Origin: Acidobacteriota bacterium
Lineage (GTDB): Bacteria; Acidobacteriota; Vicinamibacteria; Vicinamibacterales; JAKQTR01
Direction of reading: 5' to 3'
Assembly (NCBI GenBank): GCA_026393755.1
Contig: JAPKZO010000006.1
Coordinates: 62,001-126,000 of the forward strand
Length of the DNA: 64,000 nucleotides
Below the pieces are notes generated by a model, which saw nothing but the letters and a program-made list of their open reading frames with translations, was not told the DNA's origin and ran no database searches. Below, in pieces: positions 46,841 through 56,166 of this stretch (its first letter is position 1; each line of letters opens with the position of its first letter). Both the position numbers and the translations under genes were made by a program.

Positions 46841-47392
46841 ATGGCCCCAGAACCCGTCTTGACGAATGTGTGCCGCGTGTTCGCCCAGGAGTGGCTGGCG
46901 TGCACGCTCCGGACGTATCCCGCGCACACAAACGGCATGTTTCGCGAGGCGGGGGGTCCCTTCCGCAACCCGGTCGGTTCTACGCTGCGTGCGGCGCTGA
47001 CCGGGCTCACCGACGAACTGTTCGGCGACTTCGACCGGGAACGCGCGACGGCGCTGGTCGACGTGGTGGTGCGGCTTCGCGCGGTCCAGGACTTCCCGCC
47101 GGCCGGAGTGACGGGGTTTGTGGCCTTCGCGAGGCAGGCGGCCCGGGTGGCCGAGACGGGGTCGCCCGGGATCCCGCCGGGGTTGCTCGACCTGGTCCAG
47201 CGGCGTGTCACCGAGCTGTGTGACGTTGCTGATGTCTGCCTGGCAAAATGCCGGGGCGATCTTCGCGCAATTGGCGAGCGGGCGGCGCGCCGGCGGGTCT
47301 TCGTCCCGGAACGGCTTCAGGCGCGGGCGGCGGCGCGCGCGGCCGCCTGCGGACCGACCGGCCCGTTCGTGTCGCGAGTCGAGACGCCATGA
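46841..47392 (+). CDS. RsbRD N-terminal-type protein upstream of dsrM
   Basis: A 183-residue helical protein. The N-terminal part (RVFAQEWLACTLRTYPAHTNGMF, then DRERATALVDVVVRLRAVQDFPPAG) has the pattern of the RsbRD_N domain found in stressosome-type proteins. The STAS or other output part is missing. Genes of this family are often found just before dsrM in sulfate reducers. The ATG at 46841 follows GAGGAG; an ATG at 46817 is possible. It overlaps dsrM by four bases. A role in assembling or sensing for DsrMKJOP is inferred from position only. Confidence 0.72.
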   Translation: MAPEPVLTNVCRVFAQEWLACTLRTYPAHTNGMFREAGGPFRNPVGSTLRAALTGLTDELFGDFDRERATALVDVVVRLRAVQDFPPAGVTGFVAFARQAARVAETGSPGIPPGLLDLVQRRVTELCDVADVCLAKCRGDLRAIGERAARRRVFVPERLQARAAARAAACGPTGPFVSRVETP

Positions 47393-48426
47393 ATGCTTTA
47401 TCGTCGCTCATCGTCGTCTTCATCCTGGCCGCCGTCGCGTGGGTGGGCGGGGAAGTTGTGTCCCTGCATCCCGCGTTCGGCATCGTTGTGCCCGCGCTGG
47501 CCGGTGTGGTGTTCGTCGTGGGATTCGCCGTCCGCGTCGTGGGGTGGGCCCGTGTCCCGGTGCCCTTCCGCATCCCGACCACGTGCGGCCAGCAGCGGTC
47601 CCTGAGTTGGATCAAGAGCGGCTGGCTGGAGAGCCCGTGGACGCGGACCGGTGTCGTGGCCCGGATGGCGCTCGAGGTGCTCCTGTTCCGTTCGCTGTTT
47701 CGCGGCACCGTGGCCGCGATCACGACCGAACCGGTCAGCGATGGACACGGGTCTCAGGACCCCGCGCCCGGGCCTGCCCGCCTGGTGTTCGGCGAACAGA
47801 AGTGGCTCTGGCTCGCCGCACTCGCGTTCCACTGGTCGTTCCTGTTCGTCGTCTTGCGGCACCTGCGGTTTTTCGTGGAGCCCACGCCGGGGTGGGTGGG
47901 CGTGCTGGGGGCCATCGACGGGTTCTTCCAGGTCGGGGCACCGGCCGTCTACCTGACCGACGTGGTGTTGCTGGCGGCACTGGCGTACCTGCTGATACGG
48001 AGGCTGACCGATGCGCAGGTCCGCTTCATCTCGCTCTTCCAGGACTACTTCGCCCTGTACCTGCTGGTCGGGCTCGTGACGACCGGCGTCCTGATGCGCT
48101 ACTTCGTGCGACCTGACATCATCGCGATCAAGCAGCTGACCCTGGGGCTGGTGACGCTGGCCCCCGCCGTGCCGACAGGGGTCAGTCCACTCTTCTTCGT
48201 GCACCTGTTTCTGCTGAGCGTCCTGGTCGCCTACTTCCCGTTCAGCAAGCTCGTACACATGGCGGGCGTCTTCCTGAGCCCGACCAGGAACCTCGCCAAC
48301 ACGAATCGGATGCGGCGGCACGTGAACCCGTGGAACTACCCCGTGAAGGTCCACACGTACGAAGAATGGGAAGACGAGTTCCGCGACAAGATGAAGGCGG
48401 CGGGACTTCCCGTCGAGAAGGTATAG
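47389..48426 (+). CDS. dsrM: DsrM, cytochrome b subunit of DsrMKJOP
   Basis: A 345-residue NarI-like membrane protein with five or six helices. His residues for two hemes b lie in the helices (FHWSFLFVVLRHLRFF and the later FPFSKLVHMAGVF). The end is a cytoplasmic tail with NPWNYPVKVHTYEEWEDEFR, typical of DsrM. It oxidises menaquinol and passes electrons to DsrK. dsrK begins four bases after the stop. Confidence 0.96.
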   Translation: MNALSSLIVVFILAAVAWVGGEVVSLHPAFGIVVPALAGVVFVVGFAVRVVGWARVPVPFRIPTTCGQQRSLSWIKSGWLESPWTRTGVVARMALEVLLFRSLFRGTVAAITTEPVSDGHGSQDPAPGPARLVFGEQKWLWLAALAFHWSFLFVVLRHLRFFVEPTPGWVGVLGAIDGFFQVGAPAVYLTDVVLLAALAYLLIRRLTDAQVRFISLFQDYFALYLLVGLVTTGVLMRYFVRPDIIAIKQLTLGLVTLAPAVPTGVSPLFFVHLFLLSVLVAYFPFSKLVHMAGVFLSPTRNLANTNRMRRHVNPWNYPVKVHTYEEWEDEFRDKMKAAGLPVEKV

Positions 48427-48430
48427 CCTC

Positions 48431-50053
48431 ATGGCCGATCAGACGCCGGGGCCGGACGCGCTCGCCAAGGTCGATTTCCGTCCGAAAGGGAAGACGTGGC
48501 TGGAGCCCCATCCCGAGTTTCGAAAGGGGACGTACTGCTACAGCGCCGCCCCGAAGAACCTGACGTATCTCGGCCTGCCGAACCCGCGCGAGTGGCAGCC
48601 GTTCAATGATGACTGGAAGCTGCCGCCGGACTGGAAGACGATCATCCTCGACGGCATGAGGGAGCGGCTCGACCGCTACCGGTCGTTCCGGCTGTTCATG
48701 GACATCTGCGTGCGGTGCGGGGCGTGCGCGGACAAGTGCCATTTCTACCTGGGGTCGGGCGACCCCAAGAACATGCCGGTGCTGAGAGCCGAGCTGATCC
48801 GGTCGGTGTACCGGCGGTACTTCACGCCGGCGGGCCGGATCTTCGGCGCGGTCGTCGGCGCGCGCGACCTCACCGAGGACGTGCTGAAGGAGTGGTTCTA
48901 CTACTTCTACCAGTGCACGGAATGCCGGCGATGCTCGGTGTTCTGCCCGTACGGGATCGACACCGCCGAGATCACGATGATCGGGCGAGAACTGCTGACG
49001 CTGGTGGGTTGCAACATCAACTGGGTCATCGAGCCGGTGGCCAACTGTTTCCGGACCGGCAACCACCTGGGGATCCAGCCTCACGGCTTCAAGGACAGCA
49101 TCGACTTCGCCGTCGATGAGCTCGAGGAGATCACCGGGATCCGGGTCGAGGCACCGATCAACCGCAAGGGCGCCGACGTGCTTTTTGTGATGCCGTCGGC
49201 CGACTACTTCGGCACGCCGCACTACTACACGCTGCTCGGCTACCTGATGCTCTTCCACGAGATCGGGCTCGACTATACGTTGAGCGCCTACGCGTCGGAA
49301 GGCGGCAACTTCGGCCTGTTCACCTCCCACGAGATGATCAAACGGCTCAACGCCAAGGTGTATGCGGAGGCCAGGCGGCTGGGCGTCAAGTGGATCATCG
49401 GCGGCGAGTGCGGCCACATGTGGCGGGTGCTGCACCAGTACATGGACACGATGAACGGGCCGGCGGACTTCCTCCAGGTGCCCGTCTCGCCGATCACGGG
49501 TACGCGGTTCGAGCACGCGGCCTCGACCAGGATGGTGCACATCTGTGAGTTCACGGCCGACCTCATCCGGCACGGCCGTCTGAATCTCGATCCGTCCCGC
49601 AACGACCACTGGAACGTGACGTTCCACGACTCGTGCAATCCGTCGCGGGCCATGGGCCTGCTCGAGGAGCCGCGGTACATCATCCGGAACGTCTGCAAGG
49701 CTTTCCACGAGATGCCCGAAGACACGATTCGCGAGAAGACGTTTTGCTGCGGGAGCGGGTCGGGGCTGGGCACCGACGAGAACCTCGAGATGCGGCTGCG
49801 CGGCGGGTTCCCCCGTGCCAACGCCGTGCGGCACGTCCGCGACAAGCACGGGGTCAACTTGCTGGCCTGCATCTGCGCCATCGACAAGGCGACGCTGCCG
49901 CCGCTGCTCGAGTACTGGGCTCCGGGTGTGGACGTCGCCGGTGTGCACGAACTGCTCGGTAACGCGCTGGTCATGAGAGGCGAGCGCGAACGGACGACCG
50001 ACCTGCGCGGCGAGCCTCTGACGGCCCGGGAGGAGGCATCCGCCCATGCGTGA
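48431..50053 (+). CDS. dsrK: DsrK, HdrD-like catalytic subunit of DsrMKJOP
   Basis: A 540-residue cytoplasmic Fe-S protein. Two [4Fe-4S] motifs are CVRCGACADKCHFYLG and CTECRRCSVFCPYG. The catalytic cluster motif typical of heterodisulfide reductase D is seen in HDSCNPSRAMG and TFCCGSGSGLG. It reduces the DsrC trisulfide with electrons from DsrM. It overlaps dsrJ by eight bases. Confidence 0.96.
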   Translation: MADQTPGPDALAKVDFRPKGKTWLEPHPEFRKGTYCYSAAPKNLTYLGLPNPREWQPFNDDWKLPPDWKTIILDGMRERLDRYRSFRLFMDICVRCGACADKCHFYLGSGDPKNMPVLRAELIRSVYRRYFTPAGRIFGAVVGARDLTEDVLKEWFYYFYQCTECRRCSVFCPYGIDTAEITMIGRELLTLVGCNINWVIEPVANCFRTGNHLGIQPHGFKDSIDFAVDELEEITGIRVEAPINRKGADVLFVMPSADYFGTPHYYTLLGYLMLFHEIGLDYTLSAYASEGGNFGLFTSHEMIKRLNAKVYAEARRLGVKWIIGGECGHMWRVLHQYMDTMNGPADFLQVPVSPITGTRFEHAASTRMVHICEFTADLIRHGRLNLDPSRNDHWNVTFHDSCNPSRAMGLLEEPRYIIRNVCKAFHEMPEDTIREKTFCCGSGSGLGTDENLEMRLRGGFPRANAVRHVRDKHGVNLLACICAIDKATLPPLLEYWAPGVDVAGVHELLGNALVMRGERERTTDLRGEPLTAREEASAHA

Positions 50054-50441
50054 CCGTGCCGTGATTATTGTGGCGCTGGCGTGCTTTCTGGTCGTGTTGA
50101 GCACGCCCGTGTGGTACGCGCGGGCGGCCGGGGTGACGGCGAAGGCACCCGAACTGAAGCGGCCTGCGACGGAAAAGGCCTGTGTCATGCCGGTGGCGTA
50201 CATGCGCGCGTCGCACATGGACCTCCTCATGACGTGGCGTGACGACGTCGTGCGCCGAAACGCGCGCACCTGGGTGTCGCCCGACGGGAAGACCTTCACG
50301 AAGAGCCTGACGGGGACCTGCCTTCGCTGTCACGCGAACAAGGCGGAGTTCTGCGACCGGTGCCACGCGTACTCGAACGTGACCCCGTACTGCTGGGATT
50401 GCCACGTCGACCCAGCCTTGATTCAGAGGAGCGGGCCATGA
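50046..50441 (+). CDS. dsrJ: DsrJ, triheme cytochrome c subunit
   Basis: A 131-residue protein with an N-terminal signal/anchor helix (VIIVALACFLVVLSTPVWY) and three CxxCH sites (Cys92-His96, Cys103-His107 and Cys116-His120). An additional Cys46 in EKACVMPV may be the unusual Cys ligand known for this family. It faces the periplasm. The stop overlaps the dsrO start. Confidence 0.96.
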   Translation: MRDRAVIIVALACFLVVLSTPVWYARAAGVTAKAPELKRPATEKACVMPVAYMRASHMDLLMTWRDDVVRRNARTWVSPDGKTFTKSLTGTCLRCHANKAEFCDRCHAYSNVTPYCWDCHVDPALIQRSGP

Positions 50442-51205
50442 GCATCAGCAGGCGTGGCTTCCTCGGAGCCGCCGCGGGCCTCTCCGCGCTCGCGCTGGCG
50501 GGCAGGTCGGCGCTCGAGACCCAACCACGCGAACCGGAGCCCGGTGGTGGTACCCCCGCCGCGGGCACGCGCTGGGCGCTGGTAATCGATCCGCGCAAGT
50601 GCCTCGAGGCCGGCGACTGCACGAAGTGCGTAGACGTCTGCCACACGGTGCACAACGTGCCGGCGATCGCCGAGCCGGCCCACTCGGTGAAGTGGATCTG
50701 GAAGGAGCCGTTCGAACGCACGTTCCCCTCGCTGCAGACCGACTATCCGCCCGACGACCTGCGCGACAAGCCGGTGATGGTGCTGTGCAACCACTGCGAC
50801 AATCCGCCCTGTGTCCGTGTGTGCCCCACGCAGGCCACCTGGAGGCGGGACGACGGCATCGTGATGATGGATTGGCACCGCTGCATCGGGTGCCGCTACT
50901 GCATGGCGGCCTGTCCGTACGGGTCGCGCAGCTTCAACTGGAAAGACCCGCGGCCGTCGCTGGTGCAGACTACTCCCGATTTCCCGACACGCTCGAAGGG
51001 AGTTGTCGAGAAGTGCACGCTGTGCGAAGAGCGACTCGCCAAGGGTCAGCCGCTGGCCTGCGTGGCGGCGTGCCCGGCCAAAGCCCTGGTGTTCGGCAAC
51101 CTGGCCGATCCCGCCTCGGAGGTCAGATCGCTGCTTCGATCCCGATTCACGATCCGGCGGAAGCCCGAATTGGGTACCCGCCCCGCGATCTACTACATCG
51201 TGTGA
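50438..51205 (+). CDS. dsrO: DsrO, periplasmic ferredoxin subunit
   Basis: A 255-residue Fe-S protein exported by the Tat route: the N-terminus SRRGFLGAAAGLSALALAG is a twin-arginine signal. Four [4Fe-4S] clusters are predicted from CLEAGDCTKCVDVCH, CNHCDNPPCVRVCPTQ, CIGCRYCMAACPYG and CTLCEERLAKGQPLACVAACP. It connects DsrJ with DsrP. Ten bases separate it from dsrP. Confidence 0.96.
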   Translation: MSISRRGFLGAAAGLSALALAGRSALETQPREPEPGGGTPAAGTRWALVIDPRKCLEAGDCTKCVDVCHTVHNVPAIAEPAHSVKWIWKEPFERTFPSLQTDYPPDDLRDKPVMVLCNHCDNPPCVRVCPTQATWRRDDGIVMMDWHRCIGCRYCMAACPYGSRSFNWKDPRPSLVQTTPDFPTRSKGVVEKCTLCEERLAKGQPLACVAACPAKALVFGNLADPASEVRSLLRSRFTIRRKPELGTRPAIYYIV

Positions 51206-51214
51206 GGGGCGCCC

Positions 51215-52381
51215 ATGTTCATGTTTGAGAAGGCGGTCACCGGGGGTCGGCGCTACTGGGCGTGGGTCAGCGGCCTGCTCGTTGTGATGGGTCTCGCGCT
51301 GCTGGCCTACCTGCGCCAGTTGGACGTCGGGTTGGCGGTCACGGGGCTCAGCCGCGACGTGACTTGGGGCCTCTACATCGCGCAGTTCACGTTCTTTGTT
51401 GGCGTGGCCGCCTCGGCCGTGATGGTCGTCCTGCCGTACTACCTGCACGACTACAAGGCGTTCGGCCGAATCACGATCCTCGGCGAGTTCCTCGCGATCT
51501 CCGCCGTAACGATGTGCATGCTGTTCATCTTCGTCGACATGGGACAGCCCAGGCGGGTGCTGAACGTGATGCTGTACCCGACGCCCCACTCGATGATGTT
51601 CTGGGACATGCTGTCGCTTGGCGGCTATCTGGCATTGAATGCCGTCATCGCGCTGGTCACGCTCGGCGCAGAGCGCAAGCGCGTGGCTCCACCACGCTGG
51701 ATCAAGCCCGTCATCATCGTCTCGATCCCGTGGGCCGTCAGCATCCACACCGTCACGGCGTTTCTGTACAACGGCCTGCCGGGTCGGTCGTTCTGGCTGA
51801 CAGCGATTCTGGCCCCGCGATTCCTGGCCTCGGCGTTCGCCGCCGGGCCGGCGTTGCTGATCCTGCTGTGTTTGATCATGAGGAAGTTGACGTGGTTCGA
51901 TGCCGGACGCGAGCCGGTGCGGAAGCTTGCCGTCATCGTCACCTACGCGATGCTTCTGAACGTGTTCTTCATCGCGCTCGAGTTGTTCACTGCCCTCTAC
52001 AGTCAGATTCCGGAGCACGTCGAGCATTTCGAGTACCTCTTCCTCGGACTGGGCGGTCAGGCGCCGCTCGTGCCGTGGATGTGGACCTCGTCTGTGCTCG
52101 CGGTGGCGTCGCTCATCCTGCTGCTGGTGCCGTCGTTGCGACGGCGGGAGCCGGTGCTCGCCGTCATCTGCGTGATGGTCTTTTCCTCGCTCTGGATCGA
52201 CAAGGGTCTGGGTCTGATCGTCGGAGGGTTCGTGCCGTCGCCGTTCGGCGCCGTGACGCGGTACGCGCCGACGCTGACCGAGGTGCTCATCGTCCTGGGC
52301 ATCTGGGCCCTGGGATGCCTGATGGTGACCGTGTTCTACAAGATCACCCTGGCCGTGCGTGAGGAGGTGGCCGCATCGTGA
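51215..52381 (+). CDS. dsrP: DsrP, NrfD-like membrane subunit
   Basis: A 388-residue polytopic protein of the NrfD/PsrC family with about ten helices. It has the family blocks LSRDVTWGLYIAQFTFFVGV near residue 44 and MLSLGGYLALNAV near 128. It interacts with menaquinone in the membrane and with DsrO in the periplasm. The stop overlaps the dsrN start by four bases. Confidence 0.95.
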   Translation: MFMFEKAVTGGRRYWAWVSGLLVVMGLALLAYLRQLDVGLAVTGLSRDVTWGLYIAQFTFFVGVAASAVMVVLPYYLHDYKAFGRITILGEFLAISAVTMCMLFIFVDMGQPRRVLNVMLYPTPHSMMFWDMLSLGGYLALNAVIALVTLGAERKRVAPPRWIKPVIIVSIPWAVSIHTVTAFLYNGLPGRSFWLTAILAPRFLASAFAAGPALLILLCLIMRKLTWFDAGREPVRKLAVIVTYAMLLNVFFIALELFTALYSQIPEHVEHFEYLFLGLGGQAPLVPWMWTSSVLAVASLILLLVPSLRRREPVLAVICVMVFSSLWIDKGLGLIVGGFVPSPFGAVTRYAPTLTEVLIVLGIWALGCLMVTVFYKITLAVREEVAAS

Positions 52382-53829
52382 CGTCCGGAGGGCTTGGATT
52401 CGTGTCATCGCCGCCGCGGCTGGTTGTGGCCGGCCTGGGCGGGGACTCGGGCAAGACGCTCGTGTCGCTGGCGCTGCTGCGGATGGCGCGCGGCTTCGGG
52501 CTCGACACCCGCGCGTTCAAGAAGGGCCCCGACTACATCGATGCCGCCTGGCTCACGTGGGCAGCCGGCCGGCCGGCACGCAACCTCGATACGTTTCTCA
52601 TGGGCGTTGTACGGGCCCGCCAGAGCTTTGCGCGGCACGCGGCCGGTGCCGGCCTGGTCGTCATCGAGGGCAACCGGGGACTCTACGACGGTGTGGACGC
52701 GGAAGGCACGCACAGCACCGCGGAACTCGCGAAGGCACTCGACGCGCCGGTCCTGCTGGTGGTGAACGCCAGGAAGGTGACGCGGACCATTGCAGCCAGC
52801 GTGCTCGGATGTCAGGCTTTCGACCCGGATGTGCGTATCGAAGGAGTCGTGCTGAATCAGGTCAATGGTGTCCGGCACGAACGAATCGTTCGCGACGCCG
52901 TCGAATCGCGGTGCGGCGTGCCGGTGGTTGGTGTGGTGCCACGGCTCTCGGATGGCGTTCTGCTTCACAGTCGGCATCTCGGTCTGGTGCCTCCGCCAGA
53001 GCATGGAGACCTGACCGAGCTTGGGCAGCGGCTGGTGGATCAGATCGGCTCGCGGCTGGACCTGACGGCCATCTTCGATCTGGCCCGGCGTGCTCCTCGT
53101 GTCGGCTGGACGCCGGAGCCGGCAGCCCATTCGGGACAGGGAAGGGGCCTTCGGATTGGCTACGTGCGGGATTCCGCCTTTTCGTTCTACTATCCCGAGA
53201 ACCTCGAATGCCTTGAAGCCGCCGGCGCCACGCTCGTGCCTGTTTCGAGCCTGACGGCCGCCGTGTTGCCCGCCGGGTTGCACGCCCTCTACATCGGTGG
53301 CGGGTTTCCAGAAACGCACGCGGCGACCATCGCGGCGAACCGCGGTTTTCTTGACGACCTGCGACAGCAGGCACAATCGGGTCTGCCTATCTACGCGGAG
53401 TGCGGCGGTCTGATGCTGCTCGCCCAGACGCTCCGCCAGACCAGCGGAGTCAGCCGTATGGCCGGGGTGCTGCCGTGTGACGTCGAGTTATGCACGGCGC
53501 CGCAAGGACACGGCTACGCGGAGCTGGTGGTGGAAAACCCCAACCCCTTCTTTCCCGTGGGGCTGCCCCTGCGCGGGCACGAGTTTCACTATTCGCGGAT
53601 CGTGCCCGAGCCCACGCCCGTCCCGACCGTCTGCGCGGTGCGACGAGGGGCCGGCTGCGTCGCGGGCCGCGACGGCGTGGTCGTCCACAACGTCTGGGCC
53701 TCGTACACGCACCTGCACGCCCTGTCGACGCCCGAATGGACGTTGGGGTTGCTGGGCGCTGCCCGGGCTCGCGCGACGTCGGCGCCGGAGACAGGATCTG
53801 GACCGGGCCCGGCGCAAAGGCTCGGCTGA
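52378..53829 (+). CDS. dsrN: DsrN, siroheme amidase (CobB/CbiA family)
   Basis: A 483-residue glutamine-dependent amidase. The N-terminal ATP-binding part has [18 protein letters not shown] and the following [20 protein letters not shown]. The C-terminal glutaminase-like domain has [17 protein letters not shown] and [14 protein letters not shown], with the catalytic Cys. In dsr operons it amidates siroheme for DsrAB. The GTG start is coupled to dsrP. A 119-base gap to sat shows no clear element. Confidence 0.94.
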   Translation: MTSGGLGFVSSPPRLVVAGLGGDSGKTLVSLALLRMARGFGLDTRAFKKGPDYIDAAWLTWAAGRPARNLDTFLMGVVRARQSFARHAAGAGLVVIEGNRGLYDGVDAEGTHSTAELAKALDAPVLLVVNARKVTRTIAASVLGCQAFDPDVRIEGVVLNQVNGVRHERIVRDAVESRCGVPVVGVVPRLSDGVLLHSRHLGLVPPPEHGDLTELGQRLVDQIGSRLDLTAIFDLARRAPRVGWTPEPAAHSGQGRGLRIGYVRDSAFSFYYPENLECLEAAGATLVPVSSLTAAVLPAGLHALYIGGGFPETHAATIAANRGFLDDLRQQAQSGLPIYAECGGLMLLAQTLRQTSGVSRMAGVLPCDVELCTAPQGHGYAELVVENPNPFFPVGLPLRGHEFHYSRIVPEPTPVPTVCAVRRGAGCVAGRDGVVVHNVWASYTHLHALSTPEWTLGLLGAARARATSAPETGSGPGPAQRLG

Positions 53830-53948
53830 TCATCGGCGCCCGGGATGCTCGACCCGGTAGGCCGGAACATGGACACGAGCAGGACCGTCGGCGTCCGCCT
53901 GCGACCGCAGAAGGGACGCGCGGCGGTACATCATCACGAGGTGCACTC

Positions 53949-55214
53949 ATGAGCAAGCTGGTACCGCCGCATGGCAGTTCGAAACTGAAACCCCTGCTTC
54001 TCGAAGGCAAGGCCAGGGACGAGGAGATGAAGAAAGCGAAGGGCCTCAAGAAGGTCCCGATGACGTCGCGCGAGACCGGCGACCTCATCATGATGGGCAT
54101 CGGGGCCTTCACCCCGCTTGACGGGTTCATGGGCAAGGACGATTGGCAGGGGAGCTGTGACAGCTTCAGCCTGCCCAGCCGCAAGGGGTTGTTCTGGCCC
54201 ATCCCGATCACGCTGTCGGCCACGCCTGCGCTTGCCGGTTCGCTGGCGATTGGCGAGGAAGTCGCGCTGTGGGACGTCGAGACCGACGAACTCATGGGCA
54301 CGATGAAGATCGAGGAGAAGTACGGGATCGACAAGGCCCATGAGTGCAAGCAGGTCTTCCACACCAACGACACCGCCCACCCCGGTGTGCAGAAGGTGAT
54401 GGAGCAGGCGGACGTCAACCTCGCCGGCCCCGTCAAGGTGCTGTCCGAGTCCTTCTTCCCGACGATGTTCGCAGGGATCTACCAGCGGCCGGCCGAGGCG
54501 CGCAGCATGTTCGAGGCGCGCGAGTGGAGTACCGTCGCTGCGCTGCAGCTCCGGAACCCGATGCACGGGTCGCACGCGTATCTCGCGTGGGTCGCCATCG
54601 AGGTGTGTGACGGCGTCTACATCCATCAACTGATCGGCAAACTGAAGCCGGGCGACATCCCGGCCGACGTGCGAGTCAAGGCCATTGATGCGCTGGTGAA
54701 CAAGTACTTCCGCAAGGAGCGCGTCATCCAGGGCGGCTACCCGATGGAGATGCGGTATGCCGGTCCGCGGGAGGCTCTGCTGCACGCCGTGTTCCGTCAG
54801 AACTTCGGCTGCTCGCATCTGATTGTCGGTCGCGACCACGCGGGCGTGGGCGACTACTACGGGCCGTTCGACGCCCAGAAGATCTTCACCGAGATCCCGC
54901 CGGACGCGCTCGTGCTGCGGCCCCTCAACATGGACTGGACCTTCTACTGCTACGAGTGCGGGTCGATGGCGTCGATGAAGACCTGCCCGCATTCGAGCAA
55001 AGCCGTGATCGACGACGAAGGCAACTACAAGGGCGGCGCGCGCCTGCTGCTGTCCGGCACGCTGCTTCGCAAACTGATGAGCGAGGGCAAACCGGTGCCG
55101 GCGGAGTTCTCGAAGCCCGAGGTCATCGCCGTGCTGAACGAGTACTACAACAACCTCGAGCACAAGGTCGAGATCAAGCTTCACGGCGCCGCCACCGGCG
55201 ATGTGAAGAAGTAG
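53949..55214 (+). CDS. sat: Sulfate adenylyltransferase (ATP sulfurylase)
   Basis: A 421-residue homo-oligomeric ATP sulfurylase that makes APS and PPi from ATP and sulfate. The active-site motif is [10 protein letters not shown] (family QxRNPxHxxH), with [13 protein letters not shown] further on. A Zn-binding-like segment [16 protein letters not shown] is present, as in many dissimilatory Sat proteins. GAGGTG precedes ATG 53949. PPi removal pulls the reaction, so hppA in the same window is a natural partner. The next gene starts 17 bases on. Confidence 0.97.
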   Translation: MSKLVPPHGSSKLKPLLLEGKARDEEMKKAKGLKKVPMTSRETGDLIMMGIGAFTPLDGFMGKDDWQGSCDSFSLPSRKGLFWPIPITLSATPALAGSLAIGEEVALWDVETDELMGTMKIEEKYGIDKAHECKQVFHTNDTAHPGVQKVMEQADVNLAGPVKVLSESFFPTMFAGIYQRPAEARSMFEAREWSTVAALQLRNPMHGSHAYLAWVAIEVCDGVYIHQLIGKLKPGDIPADVRVKAIDALVNKYFRKERVIQGGYPMEMRYAGPREALLHAVFRQNFGCSHLIVGRDHAGVGDYYGPFDAQKIFTEIPPDALVLRPLNMDWTFYCYECGSMASMKTCPHSSKAVIDDEGNYKGGARLLLSGTLLRKLMSEGKPVPAEFSKPEVIAVLNEYYNNLEHKVEIKLHGAATGDVKK

Positions 55215-55230
55215 TCGCGAGGGAACCGCC

Positions 55231-56166
55231 ATGACCACGCTGTTGTATGCCATGTTGTGCCTGTCGGCGGTCGTGTGTGTGGCCGCCACGGTGGTCCGCG
55301 CGGTTGGATACGCGCGGGCCCCCATGCACCTGCGGTGGGAACTGTACCCGGTTCCCCACGAGGCGTCCGACCGCGCGGCGCATGGCGGTTCGTACTTCGA
55401 GGACTCGAACTGGTGGACCAAGCCTCCCCATTTCAATCTGCGGGGAGAGCTGACGGCCATGTTCACCGAGATGCTGTTCCTGAAGGCACTTCGGGAATTC
55501 AATCTCCGGCTGTGGTGGCGGTCCTTCCCCTTCCATGTCGGACTCTACCTCCTGATCACCACCGTCGCGCTCCTCCTGGGGACGGCGGTGGCGACGGTGT
55601 TCGTTCCGGCGTGGATGACCGGCTGGCTCGGGCGGGTGGTGTACCAGGTGTGCCGGGCGACAGGCGTCGGTGGCCTGGTTCTGGCCATGGTCGGTGCGGC
55701 CGGCCTCGTGCACCGTCGGCTGACCGACAGCGACCTTCGGATGTACTCCACGCCTGGCGACATCTTCAATCTGGTCGCGTTCCTCGTGGCGCTGGGCGTG
55801 GTGGCGGCCGGCTACGCTTTCCGGCCCGCGGGGTCGCCTGGCGCGCTCGGGATCGTGATCGGGCTTCTGACCTGGGACACAACCATCCGCGTGCCCGGGC
55901 TGCTCGCCGCTGGCCTGCTGCTGTCAGCGCTGCTCGCCGCCTATGTCCCGTTCACCCACATGTCACACTTCGTCGGCAAGTACTTCACGTATCACGCCGT
56001 GCGCTGGGACGACCGCGTGAACCGCCGCGGCGGGACGATCGAGCGGACGCTGGCCGAGTACCTGACCTACCGGCCGACGTGGAGTGCGCCCCACGTGACG
56101 GCGGACGGCTCGCGGAGCTGGGCCGACATCGCCACGACCAACCCGACGAAGGGGACGAAACGATGA
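55231..56166 (+). CDS. Cytochrome b subunit, TmcC/DsrM-like
   Basis: A 311-residue membrane protein with about six helices. His residues suited to heme b lie in FPFHVGLYLLITTVALLLG and in YVPFTHMSHFVGKYFTYH. It is not a copy of DsrM at 47389: the N-terminal region and the loop with SNWWTKPPHFNLRGEL are different and resemble TmcC or HmcE-type proteins. It overlaps the HdrD-like gene by four bases, so the two form a membrane quinone/FeS module. No cytochrome c partner gene is next to it. Confidence 0.82.
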   Translation: MTTLLYAMLCLSAVVCVAATVVRAVGYARAPMHLRWELYPVPHEASDRAAHGGSYFEDSNWWTKPPHFNLRGELTAMFTEMLFLKALREFNLRLWWRSFPFHVGLYLLITTVALLLGTAVATVFVPAWMTGWLGRVVYQVCRATGVGGLVLAMVGAAGLVHRRLTDSDLRMYSTPGDIFNLVAFLVALGVVAAGYAFRPAGSPGALGIVIGLLTWDTTIRVPGLLAAGLLLSALLAAYVPFTHMSHFVGKYFTYHAVRWDDRVNRRGGTIERTLAEYLTYRPTWSAPHVTADGSRSWADIATTNPTKGTKR

